A stretch of 64,000 bases of DNA. Origin: Xanthobacter tagetidis (GTDB taxonomy: Bacteria > Pseudomonadota > Alphaproteobacteria > Rhizobiales > Xanthobacteraceae). The position numbers were made by a program, and so were the translations under genes. The stretch is taken from positions 310,001 to 374,000 of the forward strand of contig NZ_RCTF01000001.1 of NCBI RefSeq assembly GCF_003667445.1. The letters run 5' to 3'. Below, one piece after another: positions 42,872 to 51,717 of this stretch. A model generated the notes under the pieces. It saw nothing but the letters and a program-made list of their open reading frames with translations. It was not told where the DNA came from and did not search any database. Each line of letters opens with the position of its first letter. Position 1 is the stretch's first letter.

Positions 42872-43285
42872 TCACGCCTCCTCGTCGTCGCAGAACGATG
42901 CCGCCGGCTCGTCCTCCGCCAGCGTCACGCCGGTCACGCAGATGTCGCCGTCCAGCACCTCCAGCGCCACCGGTGTCAGCGCGCGGCCCTTGCAGGGGCC
43001 CTCCAGGCACATGCCGGTGCCCAGCTCGAACAGCGCGCCGTGCTTGCCGCACATGATGCGAACGCCGTTGGGATCGAGGAACTGGTTGCGCTCCCAGTCG
43101 AGCTTCACCCCGTCATGCGGGCACCGGTTGGCATAGCCGAACACCTGCCGCCCCCAGCGCACCACGAAGATGCTCCACGGCACCTCCTTGCCCGCCTCGT
43201 CCAGGCGCACGAGCTGGAAGCCGCGCGCCTTCTGGCTCGGAATGTCGCTCAGGGCGCAGATGGCATAGGCGATGTCGGCGGCCAT
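42872..43285 (-). CDS. Small Rieske [2Fe-2S] protein (second copy)
   Basis: 137 residues from ATG 43285. Rieske ligands are Cys55-x-His57 (RCPHDG) and Cys79-x2-His82 (MCGKHGALFE). The EGPCKGRALTPVALEV block after the cluster is shared with the protein at 31428-31874. It is a stand-alone soluble domain. The gene is convergent with the 42243 gene and divergent from the 43443 gene; no clear -24/-12 box was found for it. Likely an electron carrier for nitrogen fixation. Confidence 0.85.
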   Translation of the reverse strand: MAADIAYAICALSDIPSQKARGFQLVRLDEAGKEVPWSIFVVRWGRQVFGYANRCPHDGVKLDWERNQFLDPNGVRIMCGKHGALFELGTGMCLEGPCKGRALTPVALEVLDGDICVTGVTLAEDEPAASFCDDEEA

Positions 43286-43389
43286 GGGTCTTCCTTGAAA
43301 GACGATCAGGTCCACAGGCCCCTGCAAGAATCGCGCGAGATGCCGGCCGCCGGCGCCGAACAACGCCTGCCGCAGCGCCGGCCTATGCT

Positions 43390-43405
43390 TGGCATGGTTC
43401 TTGAT
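43390..43405 (+). promoter_or_regulatory. Sigma54-like promoter with GA at -12
   Basis: TTGGCATGGTTCTTGAT: perfect TGGCATG at -24, and TTGA instead of TTGC at -12, GG-N10-GA. It is 38 bases upstream of ATG 43443. The same GA variant is at the ferredoxin-suf promoter (60466). Confidence 0.5.
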
Positions 43406-43442
43406 CCGCAGCTTTCGACGCCCGATCCCAGAGGAGTTTGCA

Positions 43443-43901
43443 ATGAACGTGACGTCGGAATTCGCCCAATTCTCGCTGGACGAGATCAAGGCGCTGCTCG
43501 ACGGCGGGACGCTCACCATCTATTCGGTGGCCCGCCCCATCTCGGCCGACCACGCGGTGGATCGCAGCGCCGTCCTCGCCACCTTCACCTTCGCGGCGCC
43601 CGCCTTCGGGCCCCCCGCCGACCGGTTCGAGGCGCCGGCCTTCGTCGCCAATCCGGTGGCCGCCAACAGCGTCGGCACGCCCGGCTTCGCCCGCGCACGC
43701 AAGGCGGACGGCACCACGGTGGCGGACTTCTCGGTCGGCCCCGGCCCGCGCGAGATCAAGCTCGCGGAAGTGTCCTGCTCGCCCGGCGCGCCCACCAAGG
43801 TGGTGAGCCTGCGGATCGACGCGGAGGGTGGCTGGCCGGAGCGCCCGGACTATTACGACGCCCATCCGCGGCCCGGCTACGCGCTGCCCAAGGTGTTCTG
43901 A
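43443..43901 (+). CDS. Unknown nif-island protein, faintly like phage structural proteins
   Basis: 152 residues from ATG 43443 (GAGGAG upstream). It begins MNVTSEFAQFSLDEIKALLD. The middle, ATFTFAAPAFGPPADRFEAPAFVANPVAAN, then GFARARKADGTTVADFSV, recalls the beta-rich segments of some phage virion-associated proteins in which LAxFTF..AFG and an FARxxxADGTTVxD motif occur. No catalytic motif is visible. It lies between the small Rieske gene and another unknown gene and has a possible sigma54 promoter. The phage resemblance is from memory and weak. Confidence 0.75.
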   Translation: MNVTSEFAQFSLDEIKALLDGGTLTIYSVARPISADHAVDRSAVLATFTFAAPAFGPPADRFEAPAFVANPVAANSVGTPGFARARKADGTTVADFSVGPGPREIKLAEVSCSPGAPTKVVSLRIDAEGGWPERPDYYDAHPRPGYALPKVF

Positions 43902-43920
43902 GCTCGGGCCTGCGCCCGGA

Positions 43921-43936
43921 TGTCCGACATTCGACA
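43921..43936. promoter_or_regulatory. TGT-N10-ACA site upstream of the 44033 gene
   Basis: TGTCCGACATTCGACA, 96 bases upstream of ATG 44033. No -24/-12 box of good quality was found between it and the gene. Confidence 0.5.
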
Positions 43937-44032
43937 GGCGCCGCAGCGGTCCGCGACGGCGCCTTCGCCGAAGGGGGCGTTGCCGACGACACGCCGATCG
44001 CCGCCTGAGGCGGCCCGTCAAGGAACAGACCC

Positions 44033-44347
44033 ATGCCGACGCTCGTGAAGACCACCCAGGACGGCCGCAAGCTGGAAGTGGCGGGCCTCGCCATCCTGCT
44101 CGACGGCCAGCTCGAAGCCTTCGAGCTGATCGAGGTGAAGCAGCACCCCAACCGCCGCCGCATCTGGGAGGCGATGCCCGAGGCGACCCACATCGCCGGC
44201 CGCGTGCCCCTGACGCAGGCGGAGGCGGAAACGGTGCTCGAAGCCTTCAAGCAGGCGGAGGCGGAGATCCTGAAGAGCCCGGCCGCCATCAACGAGCGCT
44301 TCCGTATCGCCGCCATGTGGAAGGCGCGCGAGCAGGGCATCGAGTGA
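44033..44347 (+). CDS. Small nif-island protein of unknown function
   Basis: 104 residues: MPTLVKTTQDGRKLEVAGLAILLDGQLEAFELIEVKQHPNRRRIWEAMP..., ending in a basic helix (NERFRIAAMWKAREQG). The N-terminal beta strands and the later helices give it the look of a real domain but I know no family. It converges on nifQ, with 21 bases between stop codons. Its own promoter may use the NifA-type site at 43921, or it is read with the 43443 gene. Confidence 0.72.
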   Translation: MPTLVKTTQDGRKLEVAGLAILLDGQLEAFELIEVKQHPNRRRIWEAMPEATHIAGRVPLTQAEAETVLEAFKQAEAEILKSPAAINERFRIAAMWKAREQGIE

Positions 44348-44368
44348 GCGGCGAGGCTGCGCCGCGCT

Positions 44369-45064
44369 TCACCGCTCGGGAGCGCGGGTGACCTGGGGCG
44401 CGTGCGCACCCTGGGCGGCGACCATGCCGAGCGCGGCGCCGTTGCGGGCGATGGCAAGCCGCGATTCCCCGTCCTCGGCGCCGAAGCAGGCCTGGAAGTC
44501 GTCGCACTCGGCGCAGACCGGAGCGGTGCACAGCGTGAAGCCGGCCGAGCCGCAGACCATGCGATAGAGGAACTTCTTCCACTTCATGTCATGGGCGTTC
44601 TTGGCCTTGAGCGGCGCGAAGTGGCGCGCCATCAGCTCCGACAGCTCGCCCCGGTTCCTGAGCCCGAGGTCCTGCCACAGATGATGCGGCGCGCGGGCGC
44701 GGCGGGCGATGAGGGCGATGAGCGCCCGCTGCAGCCGGCCGGCGCCCGATACGTGCCCCGAGGCGTACCCCGACGCGTACATGGCGAGGATGTCGCGGAT
44801 GTTGCGCTCCTCCTCGTCCACCTCCACCGGCGCGTCCGGCACACGCTGGGCGATGTAGTCCACCTTGTCGGGAAACAGATCGCCCACCAGCGCCAGGAGC
44901 GCGCCGCGCTCCAGCCCGAGGCCGGCCAGCGCGCCGGTGCCGCCAGCGTCCGCCTCGTCGAGCGCGAGCGACAGGATGGCGGCCACCACATGCCGGTCAA
45001 ACGGGTCGCCCGCCGGGGTGCCCGGCGTCTCCATCAGGGCGCGATAGATGTCGGCGGCGACCAT
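44369..45064 (-). CDS. nifQ: NifQ, molybdenum donor for FeMo-cofactor
   Basis: 231 residues. The diagnostic cysteine motif C-x4-C-x2-C-x5-C is in LCTAPVCAECDDFQACFG (~190-205), preceded by KWKKFLYRMVC. NifQ carries a Mo-Fe-S cluster and hands molybdenum to NifEN/NifH. It is the last gene of the nifHDKENX run, 10 bases after fdxB. Size is within the family range. Confidence 0.95.
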   Translation of the reverse strand: MVAADIYRALMETPGTPAGDPFDRHVVAAILSLALDEADAGGTGALAGLGLERGALLALVGDLFPDKVDYIAQRVPDAPVEVDEEERNIRDILAMYASGYASGHVSGAGRLQRALIALIARRARAPHHLWQDLGLRNRGELSELMARHFAPLKAKNAHDMKWKKFLYRMVCGSAGFTLCTAPVCAECDDFQACFGAEDGESRLAIARNGAALGMVAAQGAHAPQVTRAPER

Positions 45065-45074
45065 GTCTCCCTCC

Positions 45075-45371
45075 TCAAGCGGCGGCGCGGTCCGGGCCGT
45101 GGGTCTGGCAGCTCGCCGGGCACACCCGGGCGCAGGCGCCGCAGCCGATGCAGGCGCCGCTATCGTTCATGGCCATGACCTTCTTCTCGATCTCGTCGTC
45201 CTCGTCGTCGTCGAGCATGACGAGGTCGCCCTCCTCGTTGATTCCCTTCAGGATCATCACGTCGCGGCCGCAGACCTTGTAGCAGCGGCCGCAGCCGATG
45301 CATTTGTTCCTGTCGATGTCCAGCAGGTAGTCGGGCTGCCAGGCGCGCCCGTCGCGGGTTTCGTTAGACAT
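45075..45371 (-). CDS. fdxB: FdxB, nif-specific ferredoxin III
   Basis: 98 residues with two [4Fe-4S] motifs, CIGCGRCYKVCGRD and CIGCGACARVCPASC, separated by an acidic stretch (DDDEDDEIEKK) that is typical of nif ferredoxin III. It supplies electrons to nitrogenase or cofactor synthesis. It lies between the CCE_0567-family gene and nifQ. Confidence 0.94.
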   Translation of the reverse strand: MSNETRDGRAWQPDYLLDIDRNKCIGCGRCYKVCGRDVMILKGINEEGDLVMLDDDEDDEIEKKVMAMNDSGACIGCGACARVCPASCQTHGPDRAAA

Positions 45372-45401
45372 GCCGTTCGGCCCTTTCCAATGCTCTGCCT
45401 G

Positions 45402-45429
45402 CGGCGGTCCGCTCCAGGCCGGACCGCCG
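45402..45429 (-). other. Intercistronic hairpin before fdxB
   Basis: CGGCGGTCC (45402-45410) pairs with GGACCGCCG (45421-45429) around a 10-base loop, in the 100-base gap between the CCE_0567-family gene and fdxB. There is no T-run, so mRNA stabilisation or partial attenuation is more likely than full termination. Confidence 0.45.
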
Positions 45430-45471
45430 TGGGTACCTGCGTTCGGGTGCGCGACGCGCGGGCGCCTCGGC

Positions 45472-45672
45472 TCAGGCGGCTTCCAGGCTCTTCAGCTCGG
45501 CGCGCTTCTTCTCCAGCTCCGCGAAGGCGTCATGGGCCTTCTGCGCCACGTCCATGATCTGCTGCCAGTTGATGGGCAGTTCCTCGGACAGATCGTGCAG
45601 GTCCATCTTGGACTGCGTGGCCTTGGCGGAGAGCTTCTTCAGTTCGGCCTTCAGGGCTTCCACATCGCTCAT
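45472..45672 (-). CDS. CCE_0567/DUF683 family metalloprotein
   Basis: 66 residues: MSDVEALKAELKKLSAKATQSKMDLHDLSEELPINWQQIMDVAQKAHDAF. This is the two-helix hairpin family (DUF683, CCE_0567) found next to nifX in most diazotrophs. Members form helical bundles that can bind metal. It lies 20 bases after the DUF269 gene. Confidence 0.92.
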   Translation of the reverse strand: MSDVEALKAELKKLSAKATQSKMDLHDLSEELPINWQQIMDVAQKAHDAFAELEKKRAELKSLEAA

Positions 45673-45692
45673 GGGGCACCTTTTCTCTGAGG

Positions 45693-46184
45693 TCAGTAAT
45701 TGGCGACGTCCGGGAACTTCTCGATCATCTCGATGCCCGATTTGACGAACTTGTCGCCCTCCTCGGCGAGCTTGGCGAGATTGTCGAAACCGTAGCGGTG
45801 GACGTCGCGCAGCTGCTTGTTGACGACGATCAGCCGCCCGCCGATCAGCACCATCCGGCCGAAGCCCTCGTGGCTCATCTTCAGCATCGGCGAGATCATC
45901 ACGCCGGTGGCCTTCTCGATGGAGAGGCACACCGCGTTGAAGAACAGCTCCATGCGCCAGATGGTGTCGGGATCGGGATCGCCGATGATGGGCAGCGCGC
46001 GGCGCGCCTCCTTGTCGACGATGTAGGGCTCCAGCAGGTCCAGGTCGGCCTTGCCCTCCCAGGCGCCGTGCGAATCCTGCGCGCGCCAGATCTTGATCAG
46101 CTCCTTGACGAAGGGATGATCCTTGGCGGCCGCGATGGCTGCCTCCCGGGCGGCGTCCTTGTCGATTACCGGCGCGTCGGACAT
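45693..46184 (-). CDS. NifX-associated protein (DUF269)
   Basis: 163 residues with [34 protein letters not shown] and [30 protein letters not shown], the DUF269 signature. It always follows nifX in proteobacterial clusters; a role in storing or passing FeMo-co precursors has been suggested for the neighbourhood. Spacing to nifX is 10 bases. Confidence 0.94.
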   Translation of the reverse strand: MSDAPVIDKDAAREAAIAAAKDHPFVKELIKIWRAQDSHGAWEGKADLDLLEPYIVDKEARRALPIIGDPDPDTIWRMELFFNAVCLSIEKATGVMISPMLKMSHEGFGRMVLIGGRLIVVNKQLRDVHRYGFDNLAKLAEEGDKFVKSGIEMIEKFPDVANY

Positions 46185-46194
46185 GGTTCTTCCC

Positions 46195-46593
46195 TCATTC
46201 CTCGTCGAAGTCGAAGCTGCGGTCCTGGCCCTTGCCCATGACCTTGCGCAGCCAGGGCGGCGGATTGCCCTTGAGCACGCCTTCCAGCTTGACGATGAGA
46301 TCGGAGATCTCCTCGGGCTGGGCGACCTTCATGGGGTGGATGTTGTTGGCCACCACGCGCGCGGCGCCGGAGCCGCCGATGGCGGCCACATAGAGGATGG
46401 CGCAGTCCTTGATCGCCTCGATCTTCGGGGCGAGCTTGTCCTCGTTGCCGTCCTCCTTGAGGTCGCCGTCGAACGCGACGGCCTCCACGAAGTGATGGCC
46501 CTCCGGCCCCACCTCGTAGATGGCGATGTTCTTGGCCCAGCCGAAATGCGCGTCCACGCGCTTGAGGTCCTGGGTTGCGAAAGCGACTTTCAT
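46195..46593 (-). CDS. nifX: NifX, FeMo-cofactor precursor carrier
   Basis: 132 residues from ATG 46593: [28 protein letters not shown], then [13 protein letters not shown] and [13 protein letters not shown]. NifX binds NifB-co and the VK-cluster and exchanges them with NifEN. It follows nifN by 23 bases. Length and motif order are normal, with the C-terminal [10 protein letters not shown] tail of the group. Confidence 0.95.
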   Translation of the reverse strand: MKVAFATQDLKRVDAHFGWAKNIAIYEVGPEGHHFVEAVAFDGDLKEDGNEDKLAPKIEAIKDCAILYVAAIGGSGAARVVANNIHPMKVAQPEEISDLIVKLEGVLKGNPPPWLRKVMGKGQDRSFDFDEE

Positions 46594-46616
46594 CGGCGGG
46601 TCCCCTTCACGCTCGA

Positions 46617-47999
46617 CTAGTGGGAGGTGGGCGCAGCGGCGCCGTGGCCGTCGGCCCGGTCGAGGGCCCACGTTTCGGGCGTCGGCTCGTGGTGTGCCTC
46701 GTGGTCGGCCATCACCAGGTTCGCCATGTGGAAGACGAGGTCGCGGGTGCCGCGATAGCCGACCGACAGCAGGTGCCCCGCCCCCAGCCGGTCGAACATG
46801 GGAATGCCGATGCGGTAGAACGGGATGCAGAGCCGCGCCGCGGCCTGGCGGCCGTGGGAATGGGTGACCAGCAGGTCGCCGCCGCGCTCCTTCGCCCGCG
46901 TCTCCAGGTCCTCCAGGTCGCCGATCAGCACCTCGTCCGCCGGCAGGCGCTCCAGCACCGGCGACGGGGTGGTGGTGACGGCGGCCACCAGGTGGGCGCC
47001 CATCTCGTGCAGGAACGAGCCGACATCGAACAGCAGGTCCGGCTCCGCCCCCATGGCGACCTTGCGGCCGCCGAGATGGAAGTGCCCGTCCAGCATGGCG
47101 TCGACCAACTGGCCGCGCTGGCGGCGATACTTCAGCGGCACCGGCCGGCGGGAGATCTGGGAAAGGTGCATGATGAAGGCGTCGTTGGGCGCAAGCCCGC
47201 ACAGGCGCTCGAACAGCGTGAAGGGCACGCCGGTCTTCTTCTCCATCGCCTCGCCGGCGCGGCGCATCTGCGCGCCGATGCAGATCGTGTGCGCCGCCTC
47301 CCCGAGGGTCGCGATCTCCTCCACGGAGATGCCGCCGATGGTGGTGGGCGAGAAATCCTCGGGAATGTGCCCGTCGAGCGAGGAGGCGAGGTCCGGCAGG
47401 AACGAGGGCTTCAGCCCGAAATCCTCGATGATGGTGCGCAGTTCATCGAGGTCGCCGGGGGTGAGGTGGCAGCCCGGCAGCACGGTGACGCGGCTTTCGT
47501 CCTTCGGCGTGCCGAGGGCCGGCTTCACCAGCACCTGGACCATCTTGGCCACGGTCTTCTCCCAGCCGTCCTGGAACGCGTCCTTGAAGTCGGGGGTGGA
47601 GACGTAGACCAGCGGGAAGTCTTTGAACTGCGGATGCTTCTCGCGGATCAGCCTGATGTAGCCGTCCACGTCGTCGCCCTTGGTCTCGGTGACGCCGGTG
47701 GAGCAGATGCCGATCATCTCCGGCTTGGTGCGGGTGTAGATGTTCAGGATCGCCTGCTCGACGTTCTCGTAGCCGCCCAGCACCGTCGCCACCTCGCTCA
47801 TGGCGGTGGTCTGCATGGGGATGGCTTCCTTGAAGTGGCGCACGAACAGTACCAGGCCGAACGAGGTGCAGCCCTGCGAGCCGTGCAGCAGCGGCATGGA
47901 CTTCCTCACCCCCATGAAGGCGAGCGCGCCGCCGATCGGCTGGCTCATCTTCAGCGGGTTGACCGCGCAGGACTTCTTGGGAACGGTGACGATGGCCAT
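46617..47999 (-). CDS. nifN: NifN, FeMo-cofactor scaffold beta subunit
   Basis: 460 residues from ATG 47999; the frame is open upstream but lies in nifE. Nitrogenase-like beta fold: MPLLHGSQGCTSFGLVLFVRHFKEAIPMQTTAMSE, ICSTGVTETKGDDVDGY and LPGCHLTPGDLDELR. With NifE it forms the scaffold on which the cofactor is completed. The start is only four bases from the nifE stop. Confidence 0.96.
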   Translation of the reverse strand: MAIVTVPKKSCAVNPLKMSQPIGGALAFMGVRKSMPLLHGSQGCTSFGLVLFVRHFKEAIPMQTTAMSEVATVLGGYENVEQAILNIYTRTKPEMIGICSTGVTETKGDDVDGYIRLIREKHPQFKDFPLVYVSTPDFKDAFQDGWEKTVAKMVQVLVKPALGTPKDESRVTVLPGCHLTPGDLDELRTIIEDFGLKPSFLPDLASSLDGHIPEDFSPTTIGGISVEEIATLGEAAHTICIGAQMRRAGEAMEKKTGVPFTLFERLCGLAPNDAFIMHLSQISRRPVPLKYRRQRGQLVDAMLDGHFHLGGRKVAMGAEPDLLFDVGSFLHEMGAHLVAAVTTTPSPVLERLPADEVLIGDLEDLETRAKERGGDLLVTHSHGRQAAARLCIPFYRIGIPMFDRLGAGHLLSVGYRGTRDLVFHMANLVMADHEAHHEPTPETWALDRADGHGAAAPTSH

Positions 48000-48003
48000 G
48001 GCG

Positions 48004-49923
48004 CTACTCCGCCGCTTCGAGGGCGGGGGAGAGGAGGCCGTCGAGCAGGCTCTCGATGCGCTCCTCGCAATTGCCGCAGCCGGTATTGGCCTCGGTCGCC
48101 GCGCGCACCTCGGCGATGTTCTTGAGGCCCTTCTCGCGCACCAGGTCCTCGATGGCGCCGACGGTGACATTCTTGCAGCCGCAGGCCTTCCGGGCGCGGC
48201 GCTTCAATTCCGCAGCGAGCGGATCGGGCACGATCCCGGGCGCAGGCGGGACAGCCTGCGCGGGAGGCGGGGCGGCGACAACGCCCAACGCCTCCAGGAT
48301 CTCCTCGATCCGCCCGCTGCAGGCCCCGCACCCGCCGGAGGCGTTGGTGTGCGTGCGCACGCCCTCCACCGTGGTGAGTGCATGGGCCTTCACGGCGTCC
48401 TCGATGGTTCCGAGGTCGACGCTCTTGCAGTTGCAGATCTTCTTAGCCCGGCGGGCGGCTTCCGCCTTCACCGGGTCGGCGGCGAGCGCGGCGGCCTCCG
48501 CCTCCAGCTCGGCGAGGGCGCGGGCCTGCCAGGAATTCTCGGGCTTGTCCCAGGGCGCGGGCTGGCGCACCTGTTCCCACACGGGATTGTAGAGCGCCTT
48601 GTCGATTTCCTCGACCAGCTTCACCATGCCCACATAGCCCATATAGGCGTGGTGGCGCTCCTGGTTGATGTCGAGCCAGGGCATCGCGGCCTTCAGCGCG
48701 ATGAACTGCGAGCGGCCGCCCGACAGCATGATGTCGGCCTTCGCATCCTTGAGCATCTTGTACATTTCGCGCGGCGTCATGTCCTCGATCATGTGGGCGT
48801 CCTGGCCCATCAGCTCCTTGATGCGCTCCTTGTCCTCCTTGGTGGACTTCTTGACCGAGGTGCCGACCAAATCGAGGCCGGCCTCCTGGAGCGCCGCCAC
48901 CACCGACCAGGACTTCACGCCGCCGGTGATGAGCAGCACCTTCTTGCCCGCAAAACGCGGCTTGAACTTCGCGATCGCGTCCCAGGCCTTCTTCTCCTCG
49001 CGGGCGATGAGGGCCTCGGTGCGTTCCATCAGCTCCGGATCGGCGCCGCGCTCGATCAGCATGCGGGCGATCTCGCGCAGGGAATCCGAGGTGTCCTCGA
49101 TGCCGTAGAACGAGCCCTCGAAGAACGGGATGCCGTAGCGCTCCTCCATCTTGCGGGCGACGTTGATCATCGCCTTGGAGCACACCATCATCGCCGCCTT
49201 GGCGCGGTGCGAGGAGGCGACATCCTTATACTTCCCGTCGCCGGAGATGCAGGCGAGGATGCGGATGCCGAGCGCGTCCAGCAGCGGCTTCACCTGCCAC
49301 AACTCGCCGGAGAGATTGTATTCGCCGATGATGTTGATGTCGTAGGGCGTCGTGTAGTCCGGCTCCTTGGTGCCGATCACATGGTCGAGGATCGCCTCGC
49401 CCGCGAGCTTGTTGCCGAGATTCTTCGGGCCGACGAAGCCGGGCGCGTTCACCGGGATCACCGGCGTGCCGAACTTCTCCTTCGCCGCCTTGCAGACCGC
49501 GTCGATGTCGTCGCCGATCATGGCGGGCACGCAGGTCTGGTAGACGAAGATCGCCGGCGGGTCGTACTTCTCGACGATCTCGCGGATCGACTTGAACAGG
49601 CGCTTCTCGCCGCCGAACACCACGTCGGTCTCGTTGATGTCGGTGGTGAAGGAGGTGCGCCAGAGGTTAGAGCCGGAGGACTTCGCGCCGCGATTGTCCC
49701 AGCTGTTGCCCTCGCAGGCGATCGGGCCGTGCACCAGGTGGGCGACGTCGGTGAAGGGTTGGAGCGCGATCTTCGCGCCGTCGAAGGCGCAGCCGCCGGC
49801 CGCGCCGCCGGGCTGAAGCTGCTTGGTGCAGCCCTTCTTCTTCTCGGCCTCGGACTTGTTCTGGTTCTTCGCGCAGCCGGGCTCGTTGAAGACCTCTTGG
49901 ACGGTGGCCGAGAGCGAACTCAT
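48004..49923 (-). CDS. nifE: NifE with two C-terminal BFD-type [2Fe-2S] domains
   Basis: 639 residues from ATG 49923 (AAGGAG upstream). Residues 1-~470 are ordinary NifE: Cys residues in GPIACEGNSWDNRG, YQTCVPAMIGDD, and YMGYVGMVKLVEEID. The normal protein ends near here. After an Ala/Glu-rich linker come two BFD-like [2Fe-2S] domains: CNC at 497-499 with CGAC at 532-535, and CGC at 581-583 with CGNC at 616-619, joined by an Ala/Pro-rich linker (~548-568). Such a domain normally forms the middle of NifU. The extension may feed clusters or electrons to NifEN. See findings. Confidence 0.95.
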   Translation of the reverse strand: MSSLSATVQEVFNEPGCAKNQNKSEAEKKKGCTKQLQPGGAAGGCAFDGAKIALQPFTDVAHLVHGPIACEGNSWDNRGAKSSGSNLWRTSFTTDINETDVVFGGEKRLFKSIREIVEKYDPPAIFVYQTCVPAMIGDDIDAVCKAAKEKFGTPVIPVNAPGFVGPKNLGNKLAGEAILDHVIGTKEPDYTTPYDINIIGEYNLSGELWQVKPLLDALGIRILACISGDGKYKDVASSHRAKAAMMVCSKAMINVARKMEERYGIPFFEGSFYGIEDTSDSLREIARMLIERGADPELMERTEALIAREEKKAWDAIAKFKPRFAGKKVLLITGGVKSWSVVAALQEAGLDLVGTSVKKSTKEDKERIKELMGQDAHMIEDMTPREMYKMLKDAKADIMLSGGRSQFIALKAAMPWLDINQERHHAYMGYVGMVKLVEEIDKALYNPVWEQVRQPAPWDKPENSWQARALAELEAEAAALAADPVKAEAARRAKKICNCKSVDLGTIEDAVKAHALTTVEGVRTHTNASGGCGACSGRIEEILEALGVVAAPPPAQAVPPAPGIVPDPLAAELKRRARKACGCKNVTVGAIEDLVREKGLKNIAEVRAATEANTGCGNCEERIESLLDGLLSPALEAAE

Positions 49924-49988
49924 GGGTCTCACTCCTTCAATCGAGCGGATGGCGTCGGGCGGGCGGCGGATGTCTGTCTGGTGGTCGC

Positions 49989-50058
49989 GCCCGCGGCGCG
50001 CGGGCCGGGGTCGGCGTGATCTCTCCGTGGGGGATCGCCCGGGCGCGCGGCCCGGGCG
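49989..50058 (-). other. Two hairpins in the nifK-nifE gap
   Basis: In the 153-base nifK-nifE interval: GCCCGCG/CGCGGGC (49989-49995 with 49999-50005) and CGCCCGGGC/GCCCGGGCG (50036-50044 with 50050-50058, 9-bp stem). No T-run follows either, and no -24/-12 promoter for nifE is seen here. They may reduce read-through from the structural genes or protect the nifHDK 3' end. Confidence 0.5.
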
Positions 50059-50076
50059 TTCTTGAGGAACCCGCGA

Positions 50077-51636
50077 TCAGCGGATGATGTCGAAGCTGTA
50101 GTCGGTCTTCGACGGCACGTTGGTGTTGCGGTCGATCTCGTCGAAGATCTTGTCGAGGATCGTGATCAGCACGTTCATGCCGCCCTGATAGCCCCACACC
50201 GGCCGGCGGTGGTGGTGGTGGCGGTCGAACACCGGGAAGCCGATGCGGATCAGCGGCGTGCCGGTGTCGCGCTCGAGATACTTGCCGTAGGTGTTGCCGA
50301 TCAGGAAGTCGACCGGCTCCGTGAACAGGAGCGAGCGCATGTGCCACAGGTCCTTGCCGGGATACGCCTTGCAATTGGCGCCGAACGGCGAGGTGTCGAA
50401 CAGCGCCTGCACCTTGTCGGCCCATTTCTGGTTGCCGTTGGTGGCGAGCACGTGGGTCGGCTCGGCGCCCAGCTCCAGCAGGAACGCCGCGAGCCCGAGG
50501 CACAGGTCCGGATCGCCGTAGATGGCGAACTTCTTGCCGTGGATGTGGGCGTTCGAGTCGGCGATCGCGTCCACCAGGCGGCCGCGTTCCTTGGCCAGTT
50601 CCTCGGGGATCTCCTTGCCGGTGATGCGGGCGATCTCCATGAGGAAGCGGTCGGTGCCGCCGACGCCCACGGGGTGGTTCAGCGCCACCACCTGCTGGCC
50701 GTGATTGGCGATCATGGGCAGGGTCTTCTCGGTGCAGTATTCCTGCATCGAGATGGTGCCCTTGGCGTGGAGCGCGTTCGCCGCCTCCTCCAGCGTGGTG
50801 CCGCCGTCATACATGCGGAACTCGCCGTCGGTGGGGGTGTCGAACACCTCGGAATTGTCGACCAGGATGGTGTGGTCGACACCGAACAGGTTGAAGATGC
50901 GCTTCACCTCGCGGGTGTTGCCGACCGTGTAGCCGTCGAACCCGCCGATGAAGTTGATGCTCTCGTTGGGCTGGCGCTCCAGCTTCGGCGCGGTGCCGGC
51001 CTTGCCGTCCCAGAAGTGCTCCAGGATGCCCTTGAGCGCGTTGTCGTAGCCGGTGACGTGGCTGCCGACGAACGCCGGGGTGTGCGCGAAGGGCACGTCG
51101 AACTCGGCCGGAACCGAGCCCTTCTCCTTCGAGGTCTTGATGAAGGCGTTGAGGTCGTCGCCGATCACTTCCGCCATGCAGGTGGTGGAGACCGCGATCA
51201 TCTTCGGCTTGTACATGGAATAGGTGTTGGCCAGGCCGTCGATCATGTTGTTCAGGCCGCCGAACACCGCCGCGTCTTCCGTCATGGACGAGGAGACGCA
51301 GGAGGACGGCTCCTTGAAGTGGCGCGAGAGGTGCGAGCGGTAGTAGGCGACGCAGCCCTGCGAGCCGTGCACGAACGGGATGGTGCCCTCGAAGCCCACC
51401 GCCACGAACACCGCGCCGAGCGGCTGGCAGGCCTTGGCGGGATTCACGGTGAGCGCCTCGCGGGCGAAGTTCAGCTCCTTGTATTCGGGCGTCTTGGCCC
51501 ATTCCCGCACGCGCTCGACTTCGGCCGGATCGCGGGGGTTCTCGAACATCTTCTTCTTGTTGGCCAGCATCTGCTGGTACTCGGGACCGCGGAACAGCTC
51601 GAAGTGATCGAGCACATTGTCAGCACTCTGTGGCAT
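50077..51636 (-). CDS. nifK: Nitrogenase MoFe protein beta chain
   Basis: 519 residues. P-cluster ligands are in [21 protein letters not shown] and [12 protein letters not shown]. The N-terminal extension ([18 protein letters not shown]) that wraps the alpha chain is present. Together with NifD it forms the alpha2beta2 MoFe protein. A short gap with a strong hairpin separates it from nifD upstream. Confidence 0.98.
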   Translation of the reverse strand: MPQSADNVLDHFELFRGPEYQQMLANKKKMFENPRDPAEVERVREWAKTPEYKELNFAREALTVNPAKACQPLGAVFVAVGFEGTIPFVHGSQGCVAYYRSHLSRHFKEPSSCVSSSMTEDAAVFGGLNNMIDGLANTYSMYKPKMIAVSTTCMAEVIGDDLNAFIKTSKEKGSVPAEFDVPFAHTPAFVGSHVTGYDNALKGILEHFWDGKAGTAPKLERQPNESINFIGGFDGYTVGNTREVKRIFNLFGVDHTILVDNSEVFDTPTDGEFRMYDGGTTLEEAANALHAKGTISMQEYCTEKTLPMIANHGQQVVALNHPVGVGGTDRFLMEIARITGKEIPEELAKERGRLVDAIADSNAHIHGKKFAIYGDPDLCLGLAAFLLELGAEPTHVLATNGNQKWADKVQALFDTSPFGANCKAYPGKDLWHMRSLLFTEPVDFLIGNTYGKYLERDTGTPLIRIGFPVFDRHHHHRRPVWGYQGGMNVLITILDKIFDEIDRNTNVPSKTDYSFDIIR

Positions 51637-51680
51637 GACGAACCCCTTTGATCTGTCGAATTCGCGATGGCCGCTCGCTT

Positions 51681-51702
51681 GCCCCCGCCCGTGGGCGGGG
51701 GC
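51681..51702 (-). other. Strong intercistronic hairpin between nifD and nifK
   Basis: GCCCCCGCCC (51681-51690) and GGGCGGGGGC (51693-51702): a 10-bp perfect inverted repeat in an 80-base gap. No T-run. Likely a transcript-stability structure. Confidence 0.5.
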
Positions 51703-51717
51703 GGCGTGGCGGCAGGT

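Noticed and set aside
43286..43442. A -24/-12 promoter for the small Rieske gene on the minus strand
   Set aside because: The only TTGC candidate (near 43316) has CG instead of GG at -24.
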